Below are positions 8,671 through 16,576 of a stretch of DNA of 64,000 nt, piece after piece. The position numbers and the translations under genes were made by a program. This DNA comes from Actinomadura barringtoniae. Its GTDB lineage: Bacteria; Actinomycetota; Actinomycetes; Streptosporangiales; Streptosporangiaceae. The notes below the pieces were generated by a model that saw only the letters and a program-made list of their open reading frames with translations, did not search any database and was not told the DNA's origin. Numbering within the stretch: the first letter of the stretch is position 1; every line of letters starts with the position of its first letter. The stretch covers positions 434,001 to 498,000 of the forward strand of contig NZ_JAGEOJ010000006.1 of NCBI RefSeq assembly GCF_017573505.1, written 5' to 3'.

Positions 8671-9165
8671 ATGATCTCCGAGACCGACCTGAACCACCTC
8701 CGGCGCTGCGTGGAACTGGCCGGCGAGGCCCTCGCCGACGGCGACGACCCGTTCGGGTCGGTGCTGGCCTCGGCGGACGGCGCCTCGCTGGCCGAGGGCC
8801 GCAACCGGGAGACCACCTCGGGCGACCCGACCGCGCACCCGGAGTTCGAGCTGGCCCGCTGGGCCGCGCTCAACCTGCCGGCCGCCGAGCGCGCGGGGGC
8901 GACCCTCTACACCTCGGGCGAGCACTGCCCGATGTGCTCGGCGGCCCAGGGCTGGTGCGGGGTGGGGCGCGTGGTCTACGTGGCCTCCTCCGCCCAGCTC
9001 ACCGCGTGGCTGGACGAGCTCGGCGCCGGGCCCTCGCCCGTACGGCCGATCCCCGTCCAGGAGGTCGCCCCCGGCATCACGGTCGAGGGACCGGCACCGG
9101 AGCTGGAGGAGCAGATCCACGACCTGCACCGCCAGAACTACCTCAAGCGGAACCGGAGCAACTGA
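8671..9165 (+). CDS. Nucleoside deaminase (cytidine/deoxycytidylate deaminase superfamily)
   Basis: A 164-residue zinc-dependent deaminase of the TadA/guanine deaminase-like group. The zinc and proton-shuttle motif is HPE within DPTAHPEFELARWA (most relatives have HAE), and the second zinc motif is CPMCSAAQGWC. The start region NHLRRCVELAGEALADGDDPFGSVL is typical of guanine or cytosine deaminases of this fold. The exact substrate base cannot be read from sequence. It stands alone downstream of the ECF module, and its last 28 bases overlap the convergent pxpC. Confidence 0.85.
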   Translation: MISETDLNHLRRCVELAGEALADGDDPFGSVLASADGASLAEGRNRETTSGDPTAHPEFELARWAALNLPAAERAGATLYTSGEHCPMCSAAQGWCGVGRVVYVASSAQLTAWLDELGAGPSPVRPIPVQEVAPGITVEGPAPELEEQIHDLHRQNYLKRNRSN

Positions 9166-9977
9166 CCCGGGCGGGCCTGCGCGGCCCGCCCGACGTCCGC
9201 CGACCGCACCACCGCGATCACCGGGTAGCCGCCGGTCAGCGGGTGGTCGGCGAGGAACAGCACGGGCATGCCCGACGGCGGGACCTGCAGCGCGCCGGTG
9301 ACCATGCCCTCGCTGGCCAGCTCGCCCGTGCGGACCCGCTCCAGCACGGGGCCCGTCAGGCGCATGCCGACCCGGTCGATCTCGCTGGTCACCTCGTACG
9401 GCTCGGACAGCAGCGTCCGCATCGCGGCCTCGCTGAACCAGTCGTCGCGCGGGCCCGGCAGGACCCTCAACTCCACCTCTCCTCCGGGCGGCGGCGCGAC
9501 CGGCAATGCGTCCACCATGATCCGCCCCTCGGACCTGCCGATCGGCAGGACGGCACCGGGCTTGAGCGTGCCGGGGCCGAGCCCCGCGAGCGTGTCGGTG
9601 GAACGCGAGCCGAGCACGGGCTCCACGTCGATCCCGCCGCGTACGGTCAGGTAGCTGCGGAGCCCCGTGGGCGGAGCGCCGAGCCGCACCACCGCACCGT
9701 CCGGCACATGGAAGACCGAGTAGGGCGCCTCGGCCCGGTCATCGACGCTGATGGGCGCGGGCGCGCCGGTCACCGCCGCGAACGCGCCGCCGTGAAAGCG
9801 CAGCACGAGCCCGCCCAGGGTCGCCTCGATTCCGGCCATGCCCTCGGCGTTCCCGAGCACGCGGTTGCCCAGCCGCAGCGCGTCGCGGTCGGCCGCGCCC
9901 GACGTTCCGACGCCGAGCGAGGCCCGGCCGGGCCGCCCGAGATCCTGAACGGTGGCGAAGAACCCGGTCTCCACCAC
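9138..9977 (-). CDS. pxpC: 5-oxoprolinase subunit C (biotin-dependent carboxyltransferase/KipA family)
   Basis: About 279 residues, AHS2/KipA domain: VETGFFATVQDLGRPG at the N-terminus, GTSGAADRDALRLGNRVLGN, and HPLTGGYPVIAVV near the C-terminus. With PxpA and PxpB it forms the ATP-dependent 5-oxoprolinase that returns pyroglutamate to glutamate. An upstream in-frame GTG at 9995 exists. However, an AGGAGG (9992-9987 on the minus strand) lies nine bases before the GTG at 9977, and starting there puts the conserved core at the N-terminus, so I prefer 9977. It is the last gene of the NRAMP-pxpA-pxpB-pxpC operon. Confidence 0.9.
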   Translation of the reverse strand: MVETGFFATVQDLGRPGRASLGVGTSGAADRDALRLGNRVLGNAEGMAGIEATLGGLVLRFHGGAFAAVTGAPAPISVDDRAEAPYSVFHVPDGAVVRLGAPPTGLRSYLTVRGGIDVEPVLGSRSTDTLAGLGPGTLKPGAVLPIGRSEGRIMVDALPVAPPPGGEVELRVLPGPRDDWFSEAAMRTLLSEPYEVTSEIDRVGMRLTGPVLERVRTGELASEGMVTGALQVPPSGMPVLFLADHPLTGGYPVIAVVRSADVGRAAQARPGQLLRFRLR

Positions 9978-10008
9978 CTCAAGCCACCTCCTCACTCGGC
10001 GATCGACC

Positions 10009-10644
10009 TCACCAGAGTCCGGAGGTAGCGCGGAAGAGCACGTGCACGCCGGGGCGCAGCACGGCGGGCGGGTCGCGTTCGAGATCCCACAGGGGCATGT
10101 CGGTGCGGCCGATGAGCTGCCAGCCGCCGGGCGAGCTCACCGGATAGAGGCCGCTGAACTCGTCGGCCAGCGCCACCGAGCCCGCGGGCACCCGTACGCG
10201 CGGCACCTGCCGGCGCGGCACGCGCAGCCGCGGGTCGCCGCCGACCAGGTAGCCGAAACCGGGCGCGAACCCGACGAAGGCCACTCGCCAGGGCGTGCCG
10301 GTGTGGGCCGCCACCACCTCGCCCGCAGTGAGACCGGTCAGCTTGGCCACCTCGTCGAGGTCGGCCCCGTCGTAGACGACGGGGATCTCCACGGCCTCGG
10401 GCCCCGAGGACGCCGCCCCCGGGGGACGTCCTCGGGCCTGTTCGGCCGCGCCGTGAACGGCGATCGTCACCACGGCGGGATCCGATCCCGGCTCCAGCAC
10501 GAGGGTCACCGTGCGGGCCGCCGGGATCATGTCCGCGACGCCGGGGGGCGGATCGGCCTCCAGCGTCGCGTAGAGCGCGAGCATCTCATCGAGGTCTGAC
10601 AGTTCGACGAGAACGGCCGCGTCACCGTTCGGCAGGACGCGCAT
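10009..10644 (-). CDS. pxpB: 5-oxoprolinase subunit B (KipI/AHS1 family)
   Basis: A 211-residue AHS1-domain protein. It carries the family stretch GTPWRVAFVGFAPGFGYLVG, followed by PRLRVPRRQVPRVRVPAGSVA and SPGGWQLIGRT, typical of the PxpB/KipI cyclophilin-like fold. It is part of the 5-oxoprolinase complex. The ATG at 10644 lies two bases after the pxpA stop, and pxpC follows, giving the standard A-B-C order. Confidence 0.93.
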   Translation of the reverse strand: MRVLPNGDAAVLVELSDLDEMLALYATLEADPPPGVADMIPAARTVTLVLEPGSDPAVVTIAVHGAAEQARGRPPGAASSGPEAVEIPVVYDGADLDEVAKLTGLTAGEVVAAHTGTPWRVAFVGFAPGFGYLVGGDPRLRVPRRQVPRVRVPAGSVALADEFSGLYPVSSPGGWQLIGRTDMPLWDLERDPPAVLRPGVHVLFRATSGLW

Positions 10645-10646
10645 CG

Positions 10647-11414
10647 TCACACCGTCGTCGCGGTGAAGGGGGCGAGCGCGACGCCCGCCTCTTCGAGCGC
10701 GTCGCGGACGGTCCGGGCGATCTTCACCGCCCCGGGGGTGTCGCCGTGCACGCAGATCGACGCCGCCTTCACCGTGATGACGCTGCCGTCGATGGCGACG
10801 ATCTCGCCCTTGGTCGCCATCCGCACGCAGCGTTCGGCGACCTCGCGCGGGTCGTGCAGCACGGCGCCGGGGTCGCGGCGCGGCACGAGGGTGCCCTCGG
10901 GCGTGTAGGCGCGGTCGGCGAACACCTCGTGGACCACCGGCAGGCCCGCCTCCTCGGCCAGCCTCAGCCAGGCCGACCCCGGCAGGCCCAGCACCGGCAG
11001 GCCGGGGTCGAACGCCGTGACGGCGTCGACCACGGCCCGCGCCTGCTCCTCGTGGTGAACGATGGCGTTGTAGAGCGCGCCGTGCGGCTTGATGTAGGCC
11101 ACCCGCGACCCGGCCAGCTCGGCGAACTGGCGGATCGCGCCGAGCTGGTAGAGCACGTCGTTGGTCAGCTCGGCGCGCGGCACGTCGACGAAGCGGCGGC
11201 CGAACCCCGCCAGGTCGCGGTAGCCGGTGTGCGCGCCGATGGCCACGCCCCGCCGCGCCGCCTCGGCGCAGGTGCGGCGGAGCACGGTCGGGTCGCCCGC
11301 GTGGAAGCCGCACGCGACGTTGGCGCTGGTGACCACGGACAGCAGGGCGTCGTCGTCGCCGAGTTCCCAGCGACCGAAGCCTTCCCCGAGGTCGCTGTTC
11401 AGATCGATGCGCAC
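10647..11414 (-). CDS. pxpA: 5-oxoprolinase subunit A (LamB/YcsF family)
   Basis: A 255-residue LamB/YcsF protein. The N-terminus RIDLNSDLGEGFGRW, the segment SANVACGFHAGDP, IGAHTGYRDLAGFGRR and VAYIKPHGALYN are diagnostic. With PxpB and PxpC it cleaves 5-oxoproline using ATP. The start is a GTG at 11414 preceded by AAAGGAG. It sits 26 bases after the NRAMP gene and two bases before pxpB, so the four genes are very probably one transcript. Confidence 0.95.
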   Translation of the reverse strand: MRIDLNSDLGEGFGRWELGDDDALLSVVTSANVACGFHAGDPTVLRRTCAEAARRGVAIGAHTGYRDLAGFGRRFVDVPRAELTNDVLYQLGAIRQFAELAGSRVAYIKPHGALYNAIVHHEEQARAVVDAVTAFDPGLPVLGLPGSAWLRLAEEAGLPVVHEVFADRAYTPEGTLVPRRDPGAVLHDPREVAERCVRMATKGEIVAIDGSVITVKAASICVHGDTPGAVKIARTVRDALEEAGVALAPFTATTV

Positions 11415-11440
11415 GATTCTCCTTTCGGGTCCGGTTCTCG

Positions 11441-12670
11441 TCAGTGCCAGAGCTTGGGGATGTCGGTCAGCGCGCGGTAGCTGACGTACAGCGATACCGC
11501 CCAGGCTATGACGCCGAGCGCGAGGAGCCAGGCCGGATAGCGATAGCCGCCGAGCAGGTCGCGGCGGCGCCCGGCGACCCACAGCAGCAGCCCGAGCCCG
11601 ACCGGCAGGATCAGCCCGTTCAGCGCGCCCGCCAAGATCAGCAGGTTGACCGGGGCCTTGCCGATCCACAGGTAGATGACCGTGGACACGGCGATGAACG
11701 CGACCACCAGCCAGTTGCGTTGCCGCTCGATCCAGCCCGAGAACGAGACCAGGAACGAGATCGAGGTGTAGGAGGCGCCGATCACCGAGGTGATCGCGGC
11801 CGACCACATGATGAGGCCGAAGACGCGCAGCCCGGCCTCGCCCGCGGCGTGCTGGAACGCCGACGGCGCGGGGTTCTTGGCGTTCAGCGTGACACCGCCC
11901 GCGACCACGCCCAGCACCGCCAGGAACAGCAGGATCCGCATGACGGCGGTGATGAGGATGCCGCTGATCGAGCTGCGGGTGATCTGCCCGGCGTTCTCGG
12001 CGCCGGTGACCCCGGACTCGATCATGCGGTGCGCGCCCGCGTAGACGATGTAGCCGCCGACCGTGCCGCCGATGAGGGTGGTGATGACCAGGAAGTCGAC
12101 GTCGTCGGGGAACACCGACTGCTTGAGCGCGTCCCCGACCGGCGGCCCGGAGACCACGACCACGTAGAGGGTCATAAGGATCATGACCAGGCCGAGCACG
12201 ATGACGATCCGGTCCATCGCCACGCCGGCCTTGCGGATCAGGAAGATGCCGATCGCGATGGCGGCGGAGACGATGCCGCCGATCTTGACATCCAGGTCGA
12301 ACATGGCGTTCATGCCGAGCGCGCAGCCCGCCACGTTGCCGATGTTGAAGATCAGCCCGCCGAACAGGTCCAGCGCGGCCAGCAGGTAGCCGGCGCCCGG
12401 CACGACCCGGTTGCCGAGATCTTGGGCGCGGCGTCCCGAGACGCCGACCACCCTCCAGACGTTCATCTGGATCGCGATGTCGATCAGGACCGACACCAGG
12501 ATCGCGAACGCCATCGCGGCGCCGAGCTTGGCGGTGAAGACGGTGGTCTGGGTGATGAACCCAGGGCCGATGGCGCTGGTCGCCATCAGGAACATGGCTC
12601 CGAGGAGCGCGGCGCGATGCGATCGGGCCGGTGCGGGCTTGACCTTCTCCTGCGTGATGCCGTCCGTCAT
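11441..12670 (-). CDS. NRAMP-family divalent metal/cation transporter
   Basis: About 409 residues with eleven or so membrane segments. The first segment reads MATSAIGPGFITQTTVF, resembling the NRAMP TM1 region but with GPGFITQ where classic Mn/Fe transporters have DPGN, so metal specificity may be altered. NRAMP-like genes often accompany pxpABC in bacteria, and this one heads the operon. I prefer the ATG at 12670 (GGGAG six bases upstream) over the ATG at 12685. A divergent GntR gene and an inverted repeat within the promoter suggest local control. Confidence 0.85.
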   Translation of the reverse strand: MTDGITQEKVKPAPARSHRAALLGAMFLMATSAIGPGFITQTTVFTAKLGAAMAFAILVSVLIDIAIQMNVWRVVGVSGRRAQDLGNRVVPGAGYLLAALDLFGGLIFNIGNVAGCALGMNAMFDLDVKIGGIVSAAIAIGIFLIRKAGVAMDRIVIVLGLVMILMTLYVVVVSGPPVGDALKQSVFPDDVDFLVITTLIGGTVGGYIVYAGAHRMIESGVTGAENAGQITRSSISGILITAVMRILLFLAVLGVVAGGVTLNAKNPAPSAFQHAAGEAGLRVFGLIMWSAAITSVIGASYTSISFLVSFSGWIERQRNWLVVAFIAVSTVIYLWIGKAPVNLLILAGALNGLILPVGLGLLLWVAGRRRDLLGGYRYPAWLLALGVIAWAVSLYVSYRALTDIPKLWH

Positions 12671-12710
12671 GGGGGGCTCCCTCATGAAGAGAGGTGCGGA
12701 CCTTTCCAGC

Positions 12711-12739
12711 AGAGTAAGGATTGTTCAACAATCCAGCAA
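12711..12739 (-). promoter_or_regulatory. Promoter of the NRAMP-pxpABC operon with GntR-type operator in the spacer
   Basis: On the minus strand TTGCTG (12739-12734), a 17-base spacer and TACTCT (12716-12711) look like a sigma-70 promoter. The spacer holds ATTGTTCAACAAT (12720-12732), a perfect inverted repeat about one central base, with the TTGT..ACAA pattern typical of FadR/GntR sites. The divergent GntR regulator that starts at 12787 is the obvious candidate to bind here. Confidence 0.65.
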
Positions 12740-12786
12740 TACCCTCTTTGATGCGAAGTCGGTGGCGCCGGGTCTACGCTGGCGGA

Positions 12787-13482
12787 ATGACCGCCGCACC
12801 CGAGTCACCGTCGTGGCTCGGTGACATCAAGGCGTCGCGCCACGAACTCGACCGCTCCAGCACCGCGGCCAAGGTCGCCGTGCTGCTCCGGCAGCAGATC
12901 ATCACCGGCCGCCTGGTCCCCGGCACGCAGCTCCCCGAGAAGGAGCTCGCCGAGGCCGCCGACGTGTCCCGCAACACGCTGCGCGAGGCGTTCCGGCTGC
13001 TGGTGCAGGAACGGCTGCTGGTGCACGAGTTCAACCGGGGCGTCTTCGTCCGCACGCTCTCGGCCGCCGACATCGGCGACATCTACCGGGCCCGGCGGAT
13101 CCTGGAGATCGAGGGCGTACGGAACGCGTCCGCCGCCACCGCCGCCGACCTCGCCCACGTGGAGGCCGCGGTCAGGGAGGGCGAACAGGCCACGGCCGAG
13201 GAGCGCTTCCCCGACGTCGGCACCGCCGACCTGCACTTCCACCAGGCCGTGGTCGGCCTGTGCGGCAGCCCGCGCCTGAACGAGATGATGGGCCTGCTGC
13301 TGGCCGAGCTGCGGCTGGCGTTCCACCACATGGGGTCGCCGGGCGCATTCCACGGGCCCTACCTGACCCGCAACCGCCGCCTGGCCGATCTCATCCAGGC
13401 CGGCGACATCGAGGCCGCCGAACGCGAGCTGCGCGACTATCTGGACAACGCCGAGGCCCAGCTCACTGCCGCCTCCGGGTGA
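12787..13482 (+). CDS. GntR-family transcriptional regulator (FCD domain)
   Basis: A 231-residue regulator. The winged helix lies at about residues 22-90 (VAVLLRQQIITGRLVPGTQLPEKELAEAADVSRNTLREAFRLL), and an FCD ligand domain spans about 98-225 with the metal-binding pattern (DLHFHQAVV, later FHHMG). It is divergent from the NRAMP-pxpABC operon, with an inverted repeat lying between them. It probably senses a 5-oxoproline-related acid and represses the operon; the ligand is inference. The ATG at 12787 begins just after a TACGCT box, so the mRNA may be nearly leaderless. Confidence 0.9.
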   Translation: MTAAPESPSWLGDIKASRHELDRSSTAAKVAVLLRQQIITGRLVPGTQLPEKELAEAADVSRNTLREAFRLLVQERLLVHEFNRGVFVRTLSAADIGDIYRARRILEIEGVRNASAATAADLAHVEAAVREGEQATAEERFPDVGTADLHFHQAVVGLCGSPRLNEMMGLLLAELRLAFHHMGSPGAFHGPYLTRNRRLADLIQAGDIEAAERELRDYLDNAEAQLTAASG

Positions 13483-13492
13483 GCCGCCGCGC

Positions 13493-14134
13493 TCACGGAG
13501 CGTAGTTCATGACGTGGTCGTGCAGCATGCGCGGCGCGGCCGGGTCGGCGCGGCGGAACGCCTCGATCAGCTGGGCGTGCTCGGCGGACTTGGAGTAGAT
13601 CTCGGTCTTGTGGAGCCGCAGCGACAGCGTGGTCCACAGCTCGATGCCGAGCGACTCCCAGACCGAGATCAGCAGCCGGTTGCCGGCCGCCTCGACGATC
13701 TCGCGGTGGAAGTCGATCGACAGCCGCATCTGGGCGGCCAGGTCGCCGGTCTCGGCGGCGTCGGCGAGCCGCCGGTTCTGGGCCTCCAGGGCGTCCAGCC
13801 GGTCACCCAGGCGCGGCAGCGCCAGCTCCACCGCGGTGCGCTCCAGGCCCGCCCGGACCGGGAAGATCTCGACCATGTCCTGCTCGGTGAACGCGCGGAC
13901 GCGGGCGCCGCGGTTCGGCAGCGACTCGATCAGGCGGAGCGCCTCCAGCTGACGCAGCGCCTCCCGTACGGGGCCCTGGCTCACCCCGAGCTCGGTGGCG
14001 ATCCGGCGCTCGACGATCCGCTCCCCCGGCCCGAAGCGGCCCGTGGTGATCCCCTCCACGATGAACTCGCGGATCTGATGGGCCAGCCCGGTGCGCAGCA
14101 GCGGAGCGTCGTCGGTCGCGTTCACGATGGACAT
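13493..14134 (-). CDS. GntR-family transcriptional regulator (FCD domain), divergent from the 2-oxoacid dehydrogenase operon
   Basis: A 213-residue GntR/FCD regulator: wHTH TGLAHQIREFIVEGITTGRF plus SQGPVREALRQLEALRLIES, then an FCD helical bundle with the metal site in SIDFHREIVEAAGN. The ATG at 14134 is preferred; an in-frame GTG seven codons upstream is possible. It faces away from the E1alpha-E1beta-E2 operon. A 16-base palindrome directly downstream of that operon's -10 box is the likely binding site, so it is probably the operon's repressor. Confidence 0.9.
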   Translation of the reverse strand: MSIVNATDDAPLLRTGLAHQIREFIVEGITTGRFGPGERIVERRIATELGVSQGPVREALRQLEALRLIESLPNRGARVRAFTEQDMVEIFPVRAGLERTAVELALPRLGDRLDALEAQNRRLADAAETGDLAAQMRLSIDFHREIVEAAGNRLLISVWESLGIELWTTLSLRLHKTEIYSKSAEHAQLIEAFRRADPAAPRMLHDHVMNYAP

Positions 14135-14161
14135 CGTAGAGGTAGGCACCGTAAGTGACCC

Positions 14162-14207
14162 TTGACACGCTGGGGTTTCGGCATATGATCGATCATTGAT
14201 CAATGAT
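14162..14207 (+). promoter_or_regulatory. Promoter and palindromic operator of the 2-oxoacid dehydrogenase operon
   Basis: A consensus TTGACA (14162-14167), a 16-base spacer and TATGAT (14184-14189) form the best sigma-70 promoter in the window. Immediately downstream is the perfect palindrome ATCATTGATCAATGAT (14192-14207), bracketed by two GATCG direct repeats (14187-14191 and 14208-14212). It covers the predicted start site. A strong promoter with an operator at +1 is a classic repression layout, and the divergent GntR gene is the likely repressor. Confidence 0.75.
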
Positions 14208-14269
14208 GATCGATGAGTGATCTGCGGCGGATCCCGTGGACACGCGCCCCACGCACGGAAGAAGAACCG

Positions 14270-15436
14270 ATGGCTGAGACCACCAAGGCCAGGCCGGCCA
14301 GCTCCCGTACGGCTCGCACGACCTCCGCGACCGGGACGAAGAGCACCGCCAAGCGGGCCCCCCGCACGTCGGCCGCCGCCAAGGCGACCACGAAGGCACC
14401 CGCGGCCGCGCCCGCGCAGCCGGGCGCCGACGCGGAGACCCTCGTCGCCTACTACCGGCAGATGCTGCTGGTCCGCCGCTTCGAGGAACGCGCGGGACGG
14501 GCCTACACCGAGGCCAAGATCGGTGGTTACTGCCACCTGAACCTGGGCGAGGAGGCGACCGTCGTCGGCCTGATGGCCGCGCTGCGTCCCAGCGACTACC
14601 TCTTCACCAACTACCGCGAGCACGGTTACGCGCTGGCCAAGGGCATCGAGGCCCCGCGTGTGATGGCCGAGCTGTACGGCCGTTCGACCGGCGTCTCCAA
14701 GGGGTGGGGCGGGTCGATGCACATGTTCGACGCCAAGGCGCGCCTGCTCGGCGGCTACGGCATCGTCGGCGGGCAGCTCCCGCTCGCCACCGGCGCCGCG
14801 CTCGCCGTGAACTACAAGGGCGGCGACGAGGTCGTGATGTGCCACATGGGCGACGGAACGACCGCCATCGGCGCCTTCCACGAGTCGCTCAACATGGCCG
14901 CCCTCTGGGACCTGCCGGTCGTGTTCGTCGTGGTCAACAACGGCCTGGGCATGGGCACCACGATCGAGAACTCCGCCGCCGAGCCCGAGCTGTGGCGCCG
15001 CGGCGCCGCGTACCGGATGGAGAGCGCCCGCGTGGACGGCACGGACGTCGTCGCGGTCCAGAAGGCCGCGAAGATCGCCGTGGACCGCGCCCGCGCCGAG
15101 AGCAAGCCGTACCTGCTGGAGACCACCAGCCCCCGGCTGAAGGGCCACTCGGTCGTCGACCCCGCGCGCTACCGCTCCAAGGAGGAGAAGGACGCGCTGA
15201 AGGCCGCCGACCCGCTCGCCCGCTTCGCGCTGGAGCTGGAGGAGACCGGCATCCTGTCGCACGACGACCGCGACAGGATCGACGCCGAGATCACCGCCGA
15301 GGTCGAGGCCGCCGCCGCGTTCGCCGACGAGAGCCCGCACCCCGACGTGTCGACGCTGTTCGACTACACCTACGCGACCCCGGTCGCGACCGAGCAGCGC
15401 CGGCTGCCCGCCGACGCCGTGTTCCCGCAGGTCTGA
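14270..15436 (+). CDS. pdhA: 2-oxoacid (pyruvate/acetoin-type) dehydrogenase E1 alpha subunit
   Basis: A 388-residue thiamine-diphosphate enzyme subunit. The catalytic core starts near residue 58 (TLVAYYRQMLLVRRFEERAG). The ThDP motif runs from GDGTTAIGAFHESLNMAA to VVVNN, and phosphorylation-loop-like segments follow. With E1beta it decarboxylates a 2-oxoacid and passes the acyl group to the E2 lipoyl domain. Residues 2-50 form an unusual Ala/Thr/Lys/Arg-rich, histone-H1-like extension. The ATG at 14270 follows GGAAGAAG. E1beta begins 11 bases after the stop. The substrate could be pyruvate, acetoin or a branched-chain acid. Confidence 0.92.
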   Translation: MAETTKARPASSRTARTTSATGTKSTAKRAPRTSAAAKATTKAPAAAPAQPGADAETLVAYYRQMLLVRRFEERAGRAYTEAKIGGYCHLNLGEEATVVGLMAALRPSDYLFTNYREHGYALAKGIEAPRVMAELYGRSTGVSKGWGGSMHMFDAKARLLGGYGIVGGQLPLATGAALAVNYKGGDEVVMCHMGDGTTAIGAFHESLNMAALWDLPVVFVVVNNGLGMGTTIENSAAEPELWRRGAAYRMESARVDGTDVVAVQKAAKIAVDRARAESKPYLLETTSPRLKGHSVVDPARYRSKEEKDALKAADPLARFALELEETGILSHDDRDRIDAEITAEVEAAAAFADESPHPDVSTLFDYTYATPVATEQRRLPADAVFPQV

Positions 15437-15447
15437 GGAGGAGACCC

Positions 15448-16461
15448 ATGGCACTCATGACCTACCGCCAGGCCCTCCGGGACACCCTGCGCGCCGAGAT
15501 GCTCCGCGACGAGAACGTCTTCCTCATGGGCGAGGAGATCGGCGTCTTCGAGGGCTCGTACAAGATCACCGAAGGGCTGCTGAAGGAGTTCGGCCCGCGC
15601 CGCGTGCGCGACACCCCGATCGCCGAGGAGGGCTTCGTCGGCGCCGCGATCGGCGCCGCCATGCTCGGCCTCCGCCCGGTCGTCGAGATCATGACGATCA
15701 ACTTCTCGCTGCTGGCTCTCGACCAGATCGTCAACCACGCCGCCAAGATCTACGGCATGTTCGGCGGCCAGGCCAGCGTGCCGATGGTCATCCGCACGCC
15801 GGGCGGCGGCGGCCAGCAGCTCGGCGCCACCCACTCGCAGAACGTGGAGCTGTTCTACTCGTTCATCCCCGGCCTGAAGGTGCTCGCGCCGAGCACGCCG
15901 GCCGAGGCGTCGGCGATGCTGAAGGCCGCGATCCGCGACGACGACCCGGTCCTGTTCCTGGAGAACCTCGCCCTCTACAACACCAAGGGTGAGATGCCGG
16001 TCGAGCCCGCCGACGTCCAGCCGACCGAGATCGGCAAGGCCGCCGTGACCCGTCCCGGCACCGACATCACGATCGTCGCCTACTCGCGGATGGCGCACGT
16101 CGCCGCCGAGGTCGCCGAGACCCTGACCGCGGGCGGCATCTCCGCCGAGGTCGTGGACCTGCGCAGCCTGCGCCCGCTGGACCGGCAGACCGTCGTCGAC
16201 TCGGTCCGCAAGACCGGCTGCGCGGTCGTCGCCGAGGACGACTGGCTGACGTACGGCATCGGCGCCGAGATCGCCGCCAGCATCCAGGAGGGCGCGTTCG
16301 ACTGGCTGGACGCGCCGGTGCGCCGGGTGGCGATGGCGGAGGTGCCGCTGCCCTACGCCAAGCCGCTGGAGCTGGCCGCGCTGCCCTCCGCCGACTCACT
16401 GATCACCGCCGTGCGCGAGACCCTGGCCGCGCGCGGCCGCCGCCTGGAGACCGTCCGATGA
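15448..16461 (+). CDS. pdhB: 2-oxoacid dehydrogenase E1 beta subunit
   Basis: A 337-residue transketolase-like E1beta. Recognisable segments are TYRQALRDTLRAEMLRDENV, MGEEIGVFEGSYKIT, DTPIAEEGFVGAAIGAAM, and VVDLRSLRPLDRQTV in the C-terminal domain. It pairs with the E1alpha encoded just upstream. The ATG at 15448 has GAGGAGGAG seven bases before it. Its closest look is to the pyruvate/acetoin dehydrogenase beta subunits. Confidence 0.94.
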   Translation: MALMTYRQALRDTLRAEMLRDENVFLMGEEIGVFEGSYKITEGLLKEFGPRRVRDTPIAEEGFVGAAIGAAMLGLRPVVEIMTINFSLLALDQIVNHAAKIYGMFGGQASVPMVIRTPGGGGQQLGATHSQNVELFYSFIPGLKVLAPSTPAEASAMLKAAIRDDDPVLFLENLALYNTKGEMPVEPADVQPTEIGKAAVTRPGTDITIVAYSRMAHVAAEVAETLTAGGISAEVVDLRSLRPLDRQTVVDSVRKTGCAVVAEDDWLTYGIGAEIAASIQEGAFDWLDAPVRRVAMAEVPLPYAKPLELAALPSADSLITAVRETLAARGRRLETVR

Positions 16462-16507
16462 CGTGTTCAATGCCGCGCCTCCGGCACGGCGGGTCATGGG
16501 GCATCAA

Positions 16508-16571
16508 CTCCTGGCCTTCCCTCGTCGCTCCAGTCGCTGCGCTCCCTCCGCTCCTCAGTCCAGGCCAGGAG
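16508..16571 (+). promoter_or_regulatory. Stem-loop that would sequester the E2 ribosome binding site
   Basis: CTCCTGGCCT (16508-16517) pairs perfectly with AGGCCAGGAG (16562-16571) around a 44-base C- and T-rich loop. The right arm contains the AGGAG that serves the E2 start at 16577. When folded, the E2 ribosome binding site would be hidden. The loop repeats short CTCGTCGCTCC/CTCCGCTCCTC blocks, reminiscent of intergenic repeat elements in actinomycetes. Confidence 0.5.
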
Positions 16572-16576
16572 ACCCC

